Shown here: positions 26,438 to 33,364 of the stretch, in pieces
How the letters are laid out: each line of letters opens with the position of its first letter
Position numbering within the stretch: position 1 is the first letter of the stretch
Origin: Lachnospiraceae bacterium
GTDB taxonomy: Bacteria > Bacillota > Clostridia > Lachnospirales > Lachnospiraceae
Assembly (NCBI GenBank): GCA_017553035.1
Contig: JAFZNE010000133.1
Coordinates: 1 to 33,364, forward strand
Length of the DNA stretch: 33,364 nucleotides
Reading direction: 5' to 3'
Notes under the pieces: model-generated
Seen by the model: the letters and a program-made list of their open reading frames with translations, nothing else
What the model was told of the DNA's origin: nothing
Database searches by the model: none
Translations under genes and position numbers: made by a program

Positions 26438-26464
26438 CCACAAGACAACATTGCAGTCTTGTGG
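26438..26464 (-). other. Hairpin in the hisS leader
   Basis: CCACAAGAC (26438-26446) pairs perfectly with GTCTTGTGG (26456-26464) around a nine-base loop, in the 139-base gap between the HD-GYP stop and the hisS start. No U-run follows on either strand, so it is not a typical terminator. T-box signatures were not found. Confidence 0.5.
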
Positions 26465-26523
26465 TAAAACGCTCGTCCCATGCTGTCTTAAAGCCTTTCA
26501 CTGCTTCACAGCCTTGCACTGCC

Positions 26524-27219
26524 TCATGCTAACCTCGTCGCAAGCCTTCCCGCAACAGCGGGCTGCGAGTTCGCCGACTTCTCTTTCTGGATCTCCACCT
26601 GATTCTTCATCATTTCACCCAGCTGCTCCATTTCATAAAACTCGTCCGAATGCAGCAATTCCATGAGCGCGAGGAAGATCCTCATATCAAAATTTTTGAC
26701 CTCTTCGATCATAAATGTAATTGCGGTATCCTTGTCGTATGCTTCGCGGTAATGCCGGTCGGAAACAAGCGCCGAATAAACATCGCAGACGCGCAGGATA
26801 CGCGCTCCCACGGGAATATCCTCACCCGAAATATTGTCCGGATAACCCGAGCCGTCAAAATTCTCATGATGGTGGAACACGCTCTGTCTGATCTCATTGT
26901 CCCCGATCTTCTTCTCGCACAGGAGCTCGTAACCAAGGGTCGGATGCATACGCACATACTTCATTTCATCGGCCTTCAGCAGGTCCTCCTTGCGGCTGTA
27001 CATGCCGTCCTCAAGGCGGAGCTTGCCGATATCATGAAGCATCCCGGCCTGCATGACTTTCAGGCAGAATTCCTCGTCATATCCGAGCTTCTTCGCAAGC
27101 CTGTAAGCCAGATTCGCGACATAGCATCCGTGGACCATCGCGTCCTGGATATCCTCTTCAAACGCCCCCTCGATGTTGAACAGGGGTGCATATTCATCAA
27201 TCTTAAATATCTCGGCCAT
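26524..27219 (-). CDS. Stand-alone HD-GYP domain phosphohydrolase
   Basis: This 231-residue protein consists almost only of an HD-GYP domain, the class that hydrolyses c-di-GMP. Visible residues are His30, the HD pair His62-Asp63 in LHDIGK, His92, the signature HHENFDGSGYP at 117-127 (the full HHExxDGxGYP pattern), and Asp146 in VCDVYSA. No sensor, receiver or transmembrane domain is attached. An alternative substrate such as cGAMP is possible. It begins 20 bases after the second Wzz-like gene, so it is probably part of that operon. The C-terminal tail (SANSQPAVAGRLATRLA) is not typical of the family. Confidence 0.9.
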   Translation of the reverse strand: MAEIFKIDEYAPLFNIEGAFEEDIQDAMVHGCYVANLAYRLAKKLGYDEEFCLKVMQAGMLHDIGKLRLEDGMYSRKEDLLKADEMKYVRMHPTLGYELLCEKKIGDNEIRQSVFHHHENFDGSGYPDNISGEDIPVGARILRVCDVYSALVSDRHYREAYDKDTAITFMIEEVKNFDMRIFLALMELLHSDEFYEMEQLGEMMKNQVEIQKEKSANSQPAVAGRLATRLA

Positions 27220-27239
27220 AAAAACCTCTATTCATCAGA

Positions 27240-28619
27240 TCAAGCTTCGGCTTCTTTTGCTTCTTTCCTAAATTTTCTGATCTCAAATACAGCGGCGTGC
27301 AGGCAGCAGATCACCAGAACGATCACGCAGAAAGGACCTGCGCATTTGATCACCTTTACGATAAATCCGCTTGAAAGCAGTTTTGCGGAATTGAATCTTA
27401 CTGACTCGATAAGGATCGAATCATTTGAAACTACCGAGTCATTGTAAGCCTTCTGGAGCTCCTTGAACGACTCTTCAAGTCTGTTGATATTATTGATAAT
27501 CGACACAAACTGGCTTTCAGCATCGCTCTTGTTCGATGAAGGATTGACCTGTGCATTATCAAGATCGGAAATGTTCAGCTTGTATTCGGAGATAAGCGAA
27601 TTGATCTCTACGATCCTTTCGGTGATCTCACGTTTTTCATCGATCAGAGTCTCATACGTCTCGGTTGAATTGCTCTCTATCGTAACCAGCGAATCGCCCG
27701 AACCGATGTACATCTCATCATCAATCTGATAGCTCTCGATCAGTCCGTTCAGATCTTCAAGGTTGGATTTCTTGAATTCCAGCTCATTTTCAAGCAGTCT
27801 GATCTCATACTCGTACTGATTGCGCAGTCTCGAGGACGAAACCGTATACGCATTGATCATGACCATAGCTTCGAGTTTGGAAAGCTGGTCTCTTTCGATG
27901 TCGGTACCGGCAAGATTGATATCGTTAAAGCTCAGGCCGTTATATTTAAATGCGGTATTGTTAGCGTACATCTCCGCTGAATACTTCTCGATAAGATCGA
28001 GACGGTGTCGCAGGATCTTGATACGCTGTGAATAATCGTAATTGTCGGTAATAATGATCGAGTTGAAGCTGCTCATATCGAATGCATAAACATATTCGCT
28101 GAGGAAATATGTCTTGTAACTTTCAGCGATCGCCTTTACCAGCTTGTTCATTGTATCGGCCGACGCATTCGGGTCAAAATCATCATAAAGTACCAGCGAA
28201 TAGATCGTCGGATAATAGTCATTCAGCGAAACTTCACGGCTTGATGAGAAATCATACAATGAAGAATATGATTTGATCCTTGCGATAACATCAGCAGGAT
28301 AACTTCCGCTGACCACTATGCTCTTGCGAATCGCTTCTACCGTATATTTGTCGGATAATCCCGCGTTGGCGAGCGCCGCTTCAAGGACTGTATCTCCGGT
28401 TATCGAATCGATCGAGAACTTCTTGCCTGCAGGTGTCAGGTTCTTGGAAGCGCCGTCATAGGTAAATTCAAGCACTACCGATGAAGATCTCTGGATGTTG
28501 TCTGTTCCGAAATACTGTATTCCGGCGATAATGAGTCCCAATACTCCGGCCGCGATCAGGCAGAGAAGATACTTCAACAGACGCGGAATGGGCTTTTTCT
28601 CTTTATTTTCCTTACTCAT
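27240..28619 (-). CDS. Wzz-like polysaccharide co-polymerase protein (second of pair)
   Basis: This 459-residue protein has transmembrane helices near each end (about 14-37 and 424-446) and a large extracytoplasmic region rich in coiled coil. This is the architecture of Wzz/PCP chain-length regulators. Coiled-coil stretches include RNQYEYEIRLLENELEFKKSNLEDLNGLIE and the region before the second helix. There is no kinase domain. It overlaps the preceding Wzz-like gene by eight bases, so the two are made together and may form a hetero-oligomer. Similarity to classical Wzz is architectural rather than motif-based, so the exact function is uncertain. Confidence 0.7.
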   Translation of the reverse strand: MSKENKEKKPIPRLLKYLLCLIAAGVLGLIIAGIQYFGTDNIQRSSSVVLEFTYDGASKNLTPAGKKFSIDSITGDTVLEAALANAGLSDKYTVEAIRKSIVVSGSYPADVIARIKSYSSLYDFSSSREVSLNDYYPTIYSLVLYDDFDPNASADTMNKLVKAIAESYKTYFLSEYVYAFDMSSFNSIIITDNYDYSQRIKILRHRLDLIEKYSAEMYANNTAFKYNGLSFNDINLAGTDIERDQLSKLEAMVMINAYTVSSSRLRNQYEYEIRLLENELEFKKSNLEDLNGLIESYQIDDEMYIGSGDSLVTIESNSTETYETLIDEKREITERIVEINSLISEYKLNISDLDNAQVNPSSNKSDAESQFVSIINNINRLEESFKELQKAYNDSVVSNDSILIESVRFNSAKLLSSGFIVKVIKCAGPFCVIVLVICCLHAAVFEIRKFRKEAKEAEA

Positions 28620-30174
28620 TGTTCGCGCCTCCTTCCGTATTTTCTTCTTTTGCAGCTGCTTTCTGTGCTGCTTTTTCTTTAGACTCCTTCGAGCCGCGCT
28701 TGAACTCCTCGATCAGTCCGTCCATTCCCCAGATGAAAATGCCGAGGAACAATCCGACAACTCCGCCGATTACAGTCTTCTTTATTGTCGAAGCGCTGAA
28801 GAATGAAGTATTGATGAACTGGGCGCCGATGTAATCCATGTAAAGATTCTTGTAGGAATCACTGTTGACGATCTCGTCAGCATGAGCTTCAACCATATCG
28901 TACAGGGCGTCGCAGATCAGCGTAAGGCTTGCAAGCTCGTCATTAACATATTTAACCTGTGTTGAACGGCTGGAGGCCTTGTTGAAACCCTCTATCTTGT
29001 CGTTCAGATTGGCGATCTTCTCGTTCAATCCGGCCTTATCTTCAAAATGCTGTGCCTGCGTCTTGATCAGTTCATTGTAATAATCCGTAACCGTAGTGCT
29101 CAGCTGGTTTGTACCTTGCTCACCGATGCTTACGAGAATGCTCTTGTTCTTATATTCGGCAATAAGGTTCGCATTGTCCTTGATACTCTCATTGATCTGA
29201 TCGAGCTCGGTCTGCGTAGTTCTGAGCGTATATGCATATTTCGTAACCATCGATGTCGGATCCTTGCTGATGCTGTTGAAATAAACATATGCATACAGAT
29301 AATCAACATCGATATCCTTGACCAGCTTGATGCATTTATTGATATCAAGAAGAGTCAAACCGTCTTTAAGCGAGCGGTACTCGAGAAAATCTTCCTTTTC
29401 CTTGTCCGTACAGTATTTTGACAGGTTATCAAGCAGTTCTACCATTCCGTCAAGGCGCTCGATATAATCCATGTCCTCCGAAGCATAGCTGGCCTTGGTG
29501 TTGTCGGGAAGAGTAAATTTGGAATAAGTCTCGTGGAAGTACTCATTGTAAGCGGTAACAATGCCATTGAGCAGATTGGATAGCTCCGTGCCATTCAGGT
29601 AAGTCTTCTTCTTGGCCTCGGGATCGGTACTGAAGCCGTTGGTCAACGTCACGATATATCTGCCTTCGTAAATGTATGGGATATTCAGGACATCGGTATA
29701 ATTCTTGCTCTCATCGGTCATTTTCTGGGCTACTTCAAGCCTCTGGCGTGTATTTTCCGAAAGCATGCTTTCGATGGAAATATTGCGCTCAACAGCCGAG
29801 ATCGGGATCTTGATCGAAAGTTTCGACCTGTCCAGAGCCTTTTGAATGATGTACGAAGACTTGACATAATTCATGTCAAGATCACTCTCATCCGGAGCCT
29901 TTTGATAAGCGGCTTGGGGATAAAGGAAAGTGATAACTGTTGAAACGCTCTCATGCTTCTCCGCCAGTTCGGCCATAAGAAGCGGTGTCGCAAGGCCGAT
30001 CAGCAGACATGCAATGATGATCCATGCATAGATCCTGCGCTTACGGCCCATATTTGAAAACACCCGGACAAGATCAAGCTCTCCGGCTTCTTCGGAATCC
30101 TCTCTTTTTACAACGACTTCAACCTTTGAATTTTCCTTCAGCTTGTCCTGTAATGTATTTTCCGGTTCGTTCAT
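28612..30174 (-). CDS. Wzz-like polysaccharide co-polymerase protein (first of pair)
   Basis: This 520-residue protein has a cytoplasmic N-terminus ending in RVFSNMGRKRRIYAW, a transmembrane helix (about 48-68), a long extracytoplasmic domain with coiled coils (about 325-400) and a second helix (about 467-486, TVIGGVVGLFLGIFIWGMDG). It ends in a basic, Ala/Lys/Glu-rich tail. The early STVITFLYPQAAYQKAPDESDLDMNYVKSSYIIQKALD segment resembles the region after helix 1 in Wzz proteins. No Walker kinase motif is present. No glycosyltransferase, flippase or polymerase is next to it, unusual for this class. The stop overlaps the next gene by eight bases. Confidence 0.72.
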   Translation of the reverse strand: MNEPENTLQDKLKENSKVEVVVKREDSEEAGELDLVRVFSNMGRKRRIYAWIIIACLLIGLATPLLMAELAEKHESVSTVITFLYPQAAYQKAPDESDLDMNYVKSSYIIQKALDRSKLSIKIPISAVERNISIESMLSENTRQRLEVAQKMTDESKNYTDVLNIPYIYEGRYIVTLTNGFSTDPEAKKKTYLNGTELSNLLNGIVTAYNEYFHETYSKFTLPDNTKASYASEDMDYIERLDGMVELLDNLSKYCTDKEKEDFLEYRSLKDGLTLLDINKCIKLVKDIDVDYLYAYVYFNSISKDPTSMVTKYAYTLRTTQTELDQINESIKDNANLIAEYKNKSILVSIGEQGTNQLSTTVTDYYNELIKTQAQHFEDKAGLNEKIANLNDKIEGFNKASSRSTQVKYVNDELASLTLICDALYDMVEAHADEIVNSDSYKNLYMDYIGAQFINTSFFSASTIKKTVIGGVVGLFLGIFIWGMDGLIEEFKRGSKESKEKAAQKAAAKEENTEGGANNE

Positions 30175-30213
30175 TTCCGTAAAATCCTCCTGAAATACTG
30201 TGTTACTTAGGTA

Positions 30214-30876
30214 TTACCTTTCGTCCTTGCTTACCACAACGCCGTTGTCTTTCCAGATGCTGTTGGCGGGAACCACGCCGCGCACGCAGGATGTAGGATA
30301 AACATTCGAATGTCTGCCGATCACGGTTCCGGGATTGCATACGGCGTTGCATCCTACTTCTACATAGTCACCGAGCATCGCACCGAATTTCTTAAGACCG
30401 GTTTCGATCGATTCAGAGCCGTTGTGAACAACAACAAGCTTCTTGTCGGACTTGACATTGCTGGTTACGCTTCCGGCGCCCATATGGCTGTAGTAGCCAA
30501 GGATCGAATCGCCCACATAGTTATAATGAGGTGTCTGAACATGGTCAAACAGGATGACATTCTTGAGCTCGGCCGAATTGCCTACAACACAGTCCGCTCC
30601 TACAAGTGCCGATCCTCGTATAAATGCGCAGTGGCGCACTTCCGTGTTCGGTCCGATAATGCAGGGTGCTCCCAGATAAGCGGTGGGTGCGACCTTGGCG
30701 GTCTTGTGTACCCAAACCTGTGGTTCTCTTTCTTCATATTCGTCCCCGAGTGTGGGACCGAGCTGCAGGATCAGGTCTTTGATCCCTTTCAGCGCTTCCC
30801 AGGGGTAGGTAAAACCTTTAAGGTAGTCCCCGGCCAGAGTATGGTCGAGGTCATACATTTCTGTGATCGTATACAT
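30214..30876 (-). CDS. Left-handed beta-helix protein, UDP-GlcNAc pyrophosphorylase C-terminal type
   Basis: This 220-residue protein is built on hexapeptide repeats such as VAPTAYLGAPCIIGPNTEVRHCAFIRGSALVGADCVVGNS, forming a left-handed beta-helix. It matches the acyltransferase half of GlmU-like enzymes but lacks the N-terminal nucleotidyltransferase domain, so a pyrophosphorylase activity is unlikely from this chain alone. An acetyltransferase role on an amino sugar is plausible because nagB lies 24 bases upstream. The N-terminal 50 residues (TLAGDYLKGFTYPWEALKGIKDLILQLG) form an extra helical cap. The ribosome binding site AAGGAG precedes the ATG. Confidence 0.8.
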   Translation of the reverse strand: MYTITEMYDLDHTLAGDYLKGFTYPWEALKGIKDLILQLGPTLGDEYEEREPQVWVHKTAKVAPTAYLGAPCIIGPNTEVRHCAFIRGSALVGADCVVGNSAELKNVILFDHVQTPHYNYVGDSILGYYSHMGAGSVTSNVKSDKKLVVVHNGSESIETGLKKFGAMLGDYVEVGCNAVCNPGTVIGRHSNVYPTSCVRGVVPANSIWKDNGVVVSKDER

Positions 30877-30900
30877 TTCCTTTTCTCCTTCTGAGGTGTT

Positions 30901-31692
30901 TTACAGTCTTTCTCCACGCTCAATATCTAAGAAGTACTTATATGTATCCACCTTCAACTCTCCGCATGCTGCCTCGTCGCATACGATAACAGCATCATTG
31001 TGCAGCTGCAGTGCCGAGCAGGTCCATTTCTGGCTTACGCCGCCCTCTACTGTAGCAGCAAGGGCCTGAGCCTTGTTGTGGCCGTTTATCAGAACAAGTA
31101 CTTCCTTAGAATCGGTAACGGTGCCAACACCTACCGAAAGTGCCTGAGCGGGAACCTTCTCCGGATCATTGCCGAAGAAACGTGAATTCACGATACGGGT
31201 ATCGGTGGTCAGGTTTCTGATGCCGGTCCTGGATGCAAGGCTTGTATAGGGCTCGTTGAACGCGATATGTCCGTCAACGCCGATTCCGCCCATGAACAGG
31301 TCGATCCCGCCGTAAGAAGCGATCTTCTCTTCGTATCTACGGCACTCGCCTTCGGGATCGTCGGTCATACCGTTCAGGATATTAATATTTTCGGGCTTCA
31401 TATCAACCAGATGGTTGAAGAAGTTCTCATGCATAAAATACCAGTAGCTCTGGTCATGCTCGTGAGGCAGACCGAGATACTCGTCCATGTTGAATGTTAC
31501 GACATTGGCGAAGCTGACTTCACCGGCCTTGTTCATCCTGATCAGTTCCTTGTATACGCCAAGAGGCGATGAACCGGTCGGAAGACCGAGGATAAAAGGT
31601 CTGTTCTCCTTGTGTCCGTTGATCTTGGCTGCAATATGGGAAGCTGCCCATTTGCACAGTTTTTCGTAGTTTTCCTGGATGATTACTCTCAT
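30901..31692 (-). CDS. nagB: Glucosamine-6-phosphate deaminase
   Basis: This 263-residue enzyme converts glucosamine-6-phosphate to fructose-6-phosphate and ammonia. Family motifs are [17 protein letters not shown] (substrate phosphate), FNMDEYLGL with Asp70, and [14 protein letters not shown] with Asp140, His142 and Glu147, matching Asp72, Asp141, His143 and Glu148 of the Escherichia coli enzyme. GGGAGG precedes the ATG at a normal distance. nagA is not adjacent. The next gene downstream is the beta-helix protein, and a REP-like repeat lies upstream, between nagB and the response regulator. Confidence 0.96.
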   Translation of the reverse strand: MRVIIQENYEKLCKWAASHIAAKINGHKENRPFILGLPTGSSPLGVYKELIRMNKAGEVSFANVVTFNMDEYLGLPHEHDQSYWYFMHENFFNHLVDMKPENINILNGMTDDPEGECRRYEEKIASYGGIDLFMGGIGVDGHIAFNEPYTSLASRTGIRNLTTDTRIVNSRFFGNDPEKVPAQALSVGVGTVTDSKEVLVLINGHNKAQALAATVEGGVSQKWTCSALQLHNDAVIVCDEAACGELKVDTYKYFLDIERGERL

Positions 31693-31722
31693 TATTTATT
31701 CCTCCCAAATTTCTTTTTTTCA

Positions 31723-31780
31723 ACTCATCCGTCAGGACCAGCTTTGCTGGTCTAAACACCCTCCCCCGAAAGGGGAAGGC
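31723..31780. repeat. REP-like double-hairpin repeat
   Basis: After CTCATCCGTCAG comes the perfect stem GACCAGC (31736-31742) with GCTGGTC (31746-31752) around TTT. Then CCTCCCC (31760-31766) pairs with GGGGAAGG (31772-31779) with one bulge. This layout matches a dispersed palindromic repeat type I recall from gut Firmicutes genomes (recognised, not searched). It sits between the response regulator stop and the nagB leader. Confidence 0.65.
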
Positions 31781-31783
31781 ATT

Positions 31784-32524
31784 TCACTTCCCATACTCCG
31801 AATAGCTAACTCCGGTGTACTTTTTGAAGCATTTCCCGAAATAGTTCGGGTCGGGAATGCCGACCTGACTCGAAGCATTGAACATCTTCACATTGGCGAG
31901 AGCCAGCTTCGTTGCGGCGTTCATGCGGCACTCGGTCAGGAACTCGACGAAGTTCTTGCCGGTCTCCTGCTTGAACCTGCGGCTTAAGTAGCTGGAGCTG
32001 AAGCCGAAATTCTGCGCTACGGAAGTCAGATTGAGTCTGGAATCCGTATAATTGGCCTCGATATATTTCCTGATCTGCTCCATGGAAGACGAGCCCATAT
32101 CGGCCGGGTCATCCTGATCGCTCTCATTGTCCTCACCGGAAGGTTCCCGGGCATCGAGCTTTGCTTTGGCCCTTTCGAGCACCCCGGTCACTTCCGCACG
32201 CACCATGGGTTTGAGCATATATTCAAACACCGGCAGAGATACACATTTGCGGGCATACTCAAACTCATCGATCGCGGTCATGATGATGATGACCAGCTCC
32301 GGATACCTCTTCGTTGCCACCTCGGTAAACTCTATTCCGTTCATGAACGGCATGGAAATGTCGACAAACGCGATATCCGGCTTCATGTCGTCAATGACAT
32401 TGATCGCCTCTATACCGCTCGCGGCCTCGCCCACAACCTCCATATCAAGGCTTTCCCAGTTGATGGAGGCTCTCATCAGCTTTCTTGCCGACATCTCATC
32501 ATCAATCAACATTACTCTGTACAT
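31784..32524 (-). CDS. Response regulator with AraC-type DNA-binding domain
   Basis: This 246-residue transcription factor has a receiver domain (about 1-120) with Asp8-Asp9 (LIDDE), phospho-Asp55 in FVDISMPFMNG and Lys105 in MLKPM. An acidic linker (GEDNESDQDDPAD) and an AraC-type helix-turn-helix pair (about 149-246, with LNLTSVAQNFGFSSSYLSRRFKQETGKNFVEFLTECRM) follow. This is the YesN class, paired with YesM kinases and usually controlling carbohydrate uptake or surface genes. I start at the second Met (32522-32524) because GGGG lies six bases before it; the first Met has no ribosome binding site. The kinase ends 44 bases upstream. Confidence 0.9.
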   Translation of the reverse strand: MYRVMLIDDEMSARKLMRASINWESLDMEVVGEAASGIEAINVIDDMKPDIAFVDISMPFMNGIEFTEVATKRYPELVIIIMTAIDEFEYARKCVSLPVFEYMLKPMVRAEVTGVLERAKAKLDAREPSGEDNESDQDDPADMGSSSMEQIRKYIEANYTDSRLNLTSVAQNFGFSSSYLSRRFKQETGKNFVEFLTECRMNAATKLALANVKMFNASSQVGIPDPNYFGKCFKKYTGVSYSEYGK

Positions 32525-32568
32525 ATCCAACCCCATACATCAAAATATTGCAGCTGTTCAAAAATCGC

Positions 32569-33364
32569 TTAACTGCCTTGTCTCCCGAATATCTTCTGCG
32601 GTATGATAAATTCCACTTCGGTATATTCGCCGATCTCGCTCCTGATCTTCACGACATCCTCTTTATCACAGAAAACGCGGATACGTTCGATCGTTCCCCA
32701 AAGTCCGAAACTCGACGAAGGATCCTCGCTTGACTCGGCATTCCTGATCGCAAGAGCCTTGTCTATATCTTCCTGCGACATACCTATTCCGGTATCTCTG
32801 ACCGTCAGATGCAGATCATTGTCGACAAGTCTGCTTGTTATCTTTATGATGCCTTCTTCTCCTTTAAGGCGGATCCCATGATAAATACTGTTCTCGACGA
32901 GTGGCTGCAGAATAAGCTTCGGAATGATGAAGTTCTCCGTATTCGGCGCAATGTCGTATTCATCACTGATTATATCGCCGTATCTGAGCTTCTGTAATTT
33001 CAGATAATCCTGAACGATCGCGATCTCACGCTTCAGCGGTATCTCCCTGTCGCCTTTGCTCAGGAAATTGCGGTAAAAACTTCCGAGCGTCTCTAACGCG
33101 GAATACACATCCTCGGCACCGGCGTCAACCGCAAGAAAACCGATGGTCTCAAGCGAATTGTACAGGAAATGTGGCTTGATCTGTTCCTGAAGGACGTGCA
33201 TTTCCGCCTTCTGAACTATCTGTTCCTTTTCTATCAGCTTTTTGAAAAGGTCATTGGTATATTCAACGATATTATTGTAACTGTCAGTGATCAGGCTTAT
33301 ATCATTATTCGGGACCTTAACGTTTATTTTTTCGAGAAGACCTTTTTCACGATTACTTTCAATG
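32569..33364 (-). CDS. YesM/LytS-type sensor histidine kinase, 5' end outside window
   Basis: The frame stays open to the right edge, so the gene continues beyond it. Upstream of the first internal Met it reads the end of a HAMP domain with a coiled-coil exit (SLITDSYNNIVEYTNDLFKK, then LIEKEQIVQKAE). The His_kinase motif is LQEQIKPHFLYNSLETI, with the phospho-His in KPHFLYN. The ATPase part shows LVENSIYHGIR, VRDTGIGMSQEDI and SFGLWGTIERI. Such kinases have an extracellular sensor flanked by two membrane helices, missing here. The cognate regulator is the AraC-type gene 44 bases downstream. Confidence 0.9.
   Translation of the reverse strand, partial: IESNREKGLLEKINVKVPNNDISLITDSYNNIVEYTNDLFKKLIEKEQIVQKAEMHVLQEQIKPHFLYNSLETIGFLAVDAGAEDVYSALETLGSFYRNFLSKGDREIPLKREIAIVQDYLKLQKLRYGDIISDEYDIAPNTENFIIPKLILQPLVENSIYHGIRLKGEEGIIKITSRLVDNDLHLTVRDTGIGMSQEDIDKALAIRNAESSEDPSSSFGLWGTIERIRVFCDKEDVVKIRSEIGEYTEVEFIIPQKIFGRQGS

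Noticed and set aside
26385-26523. T-box or other histidine-responsive leader upstream of hisS
   Set aside because: The gap is only 139 bases, lacks the conserved T-box sequence and has no terminator with a U-run; only one simple hairpin is present.

Overview
The window reads as chromosome of an endospore-lineage Clostridia, most likely a Lachnospiraceae member. This rests on a GerW/YtfJ-YtfI type pair, a DUF4867 protein, zinc-ribbon forms of L28 and L32, a class B sortase with an IPKTG substrate, GTG and TTG starts with strong AGGAGG ribosome binding sites, and moderate GC. No phage, plasmid, IS transposase or CRISPR array is visible. Nearly all genes are on the minus strand. The only plus-strand transcription unit is tRNA-Arg(CCG) followed by a hybrid histidine kinase.

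Layout, left to right. 1-750: the start codon of a gene leaving the window, then DUF4867. 831-7205: read on the minus strand, this runs rpmB, asp23-like, fakA (DAK2), a DUF5050-like membrane-anchored protein, a double-SH3b surface protein, a class B sortase and its acidic IPKTG substrate, closed by a terminator. 7224-10621: gerW/ytfJ, a DUF2953 protein with a very large Lys/Glu insert, and two unknown genes. 10702-13822: two ABC-2 type permeases without an ATPase, behind a rhomboid-fold protein that seems to lack the catalytic residues and ends in a zinc ribbon. 13837-21401: GGDEF cyclase, cysteine desulfurase, PHP phosphoesterase, RqcH/NFACT and a GH31 glucosidase, tightly packed and partly overlapping. 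21402-21827: intergenic region with an unassigned plus-strand terminator and a consensus tRNA promoter. 21828-24613: tRNA-Arg and the hybrid kinase. 24663-26384: rpmF and hisS, separated by a 168-bp palindromic element that looks like a MITE. 26524-33364: an HD-GYP protein, two overlapping Wzz-like genes, a left-handed beta-helix protein, nagB, an AraC-type response regulator and a truncated YesM-type kinase.

Two themes connect the genes. The first is the cell surface: sortase, substrate, SH3b protein, DUF5050 protein, tandem polysaccharide co-polymerase-like proteins and amino-sugar enzymes. The second is signalling: a GGDEF cyclase with an I-site, a stand-alone HD-GYP protein, a hybrid kinase and a YesM/AraC two-component pair. 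Core translation and quality-control genes (rpmB, rpmF, hisS, rqcH, tRNA) lie among them. The best candidates for something undescribed are the MITE-like element next to the rpmF promoter, the pseudo-rhomboid/zinc-ribbon plus ATPase-less permease trio, the fakA-linked sortase cassette, and the nagB/beta-helix/tandem Wzz/HD-GYP cluster. Functional statements come from recognising family motifs by eye; no database search was run.
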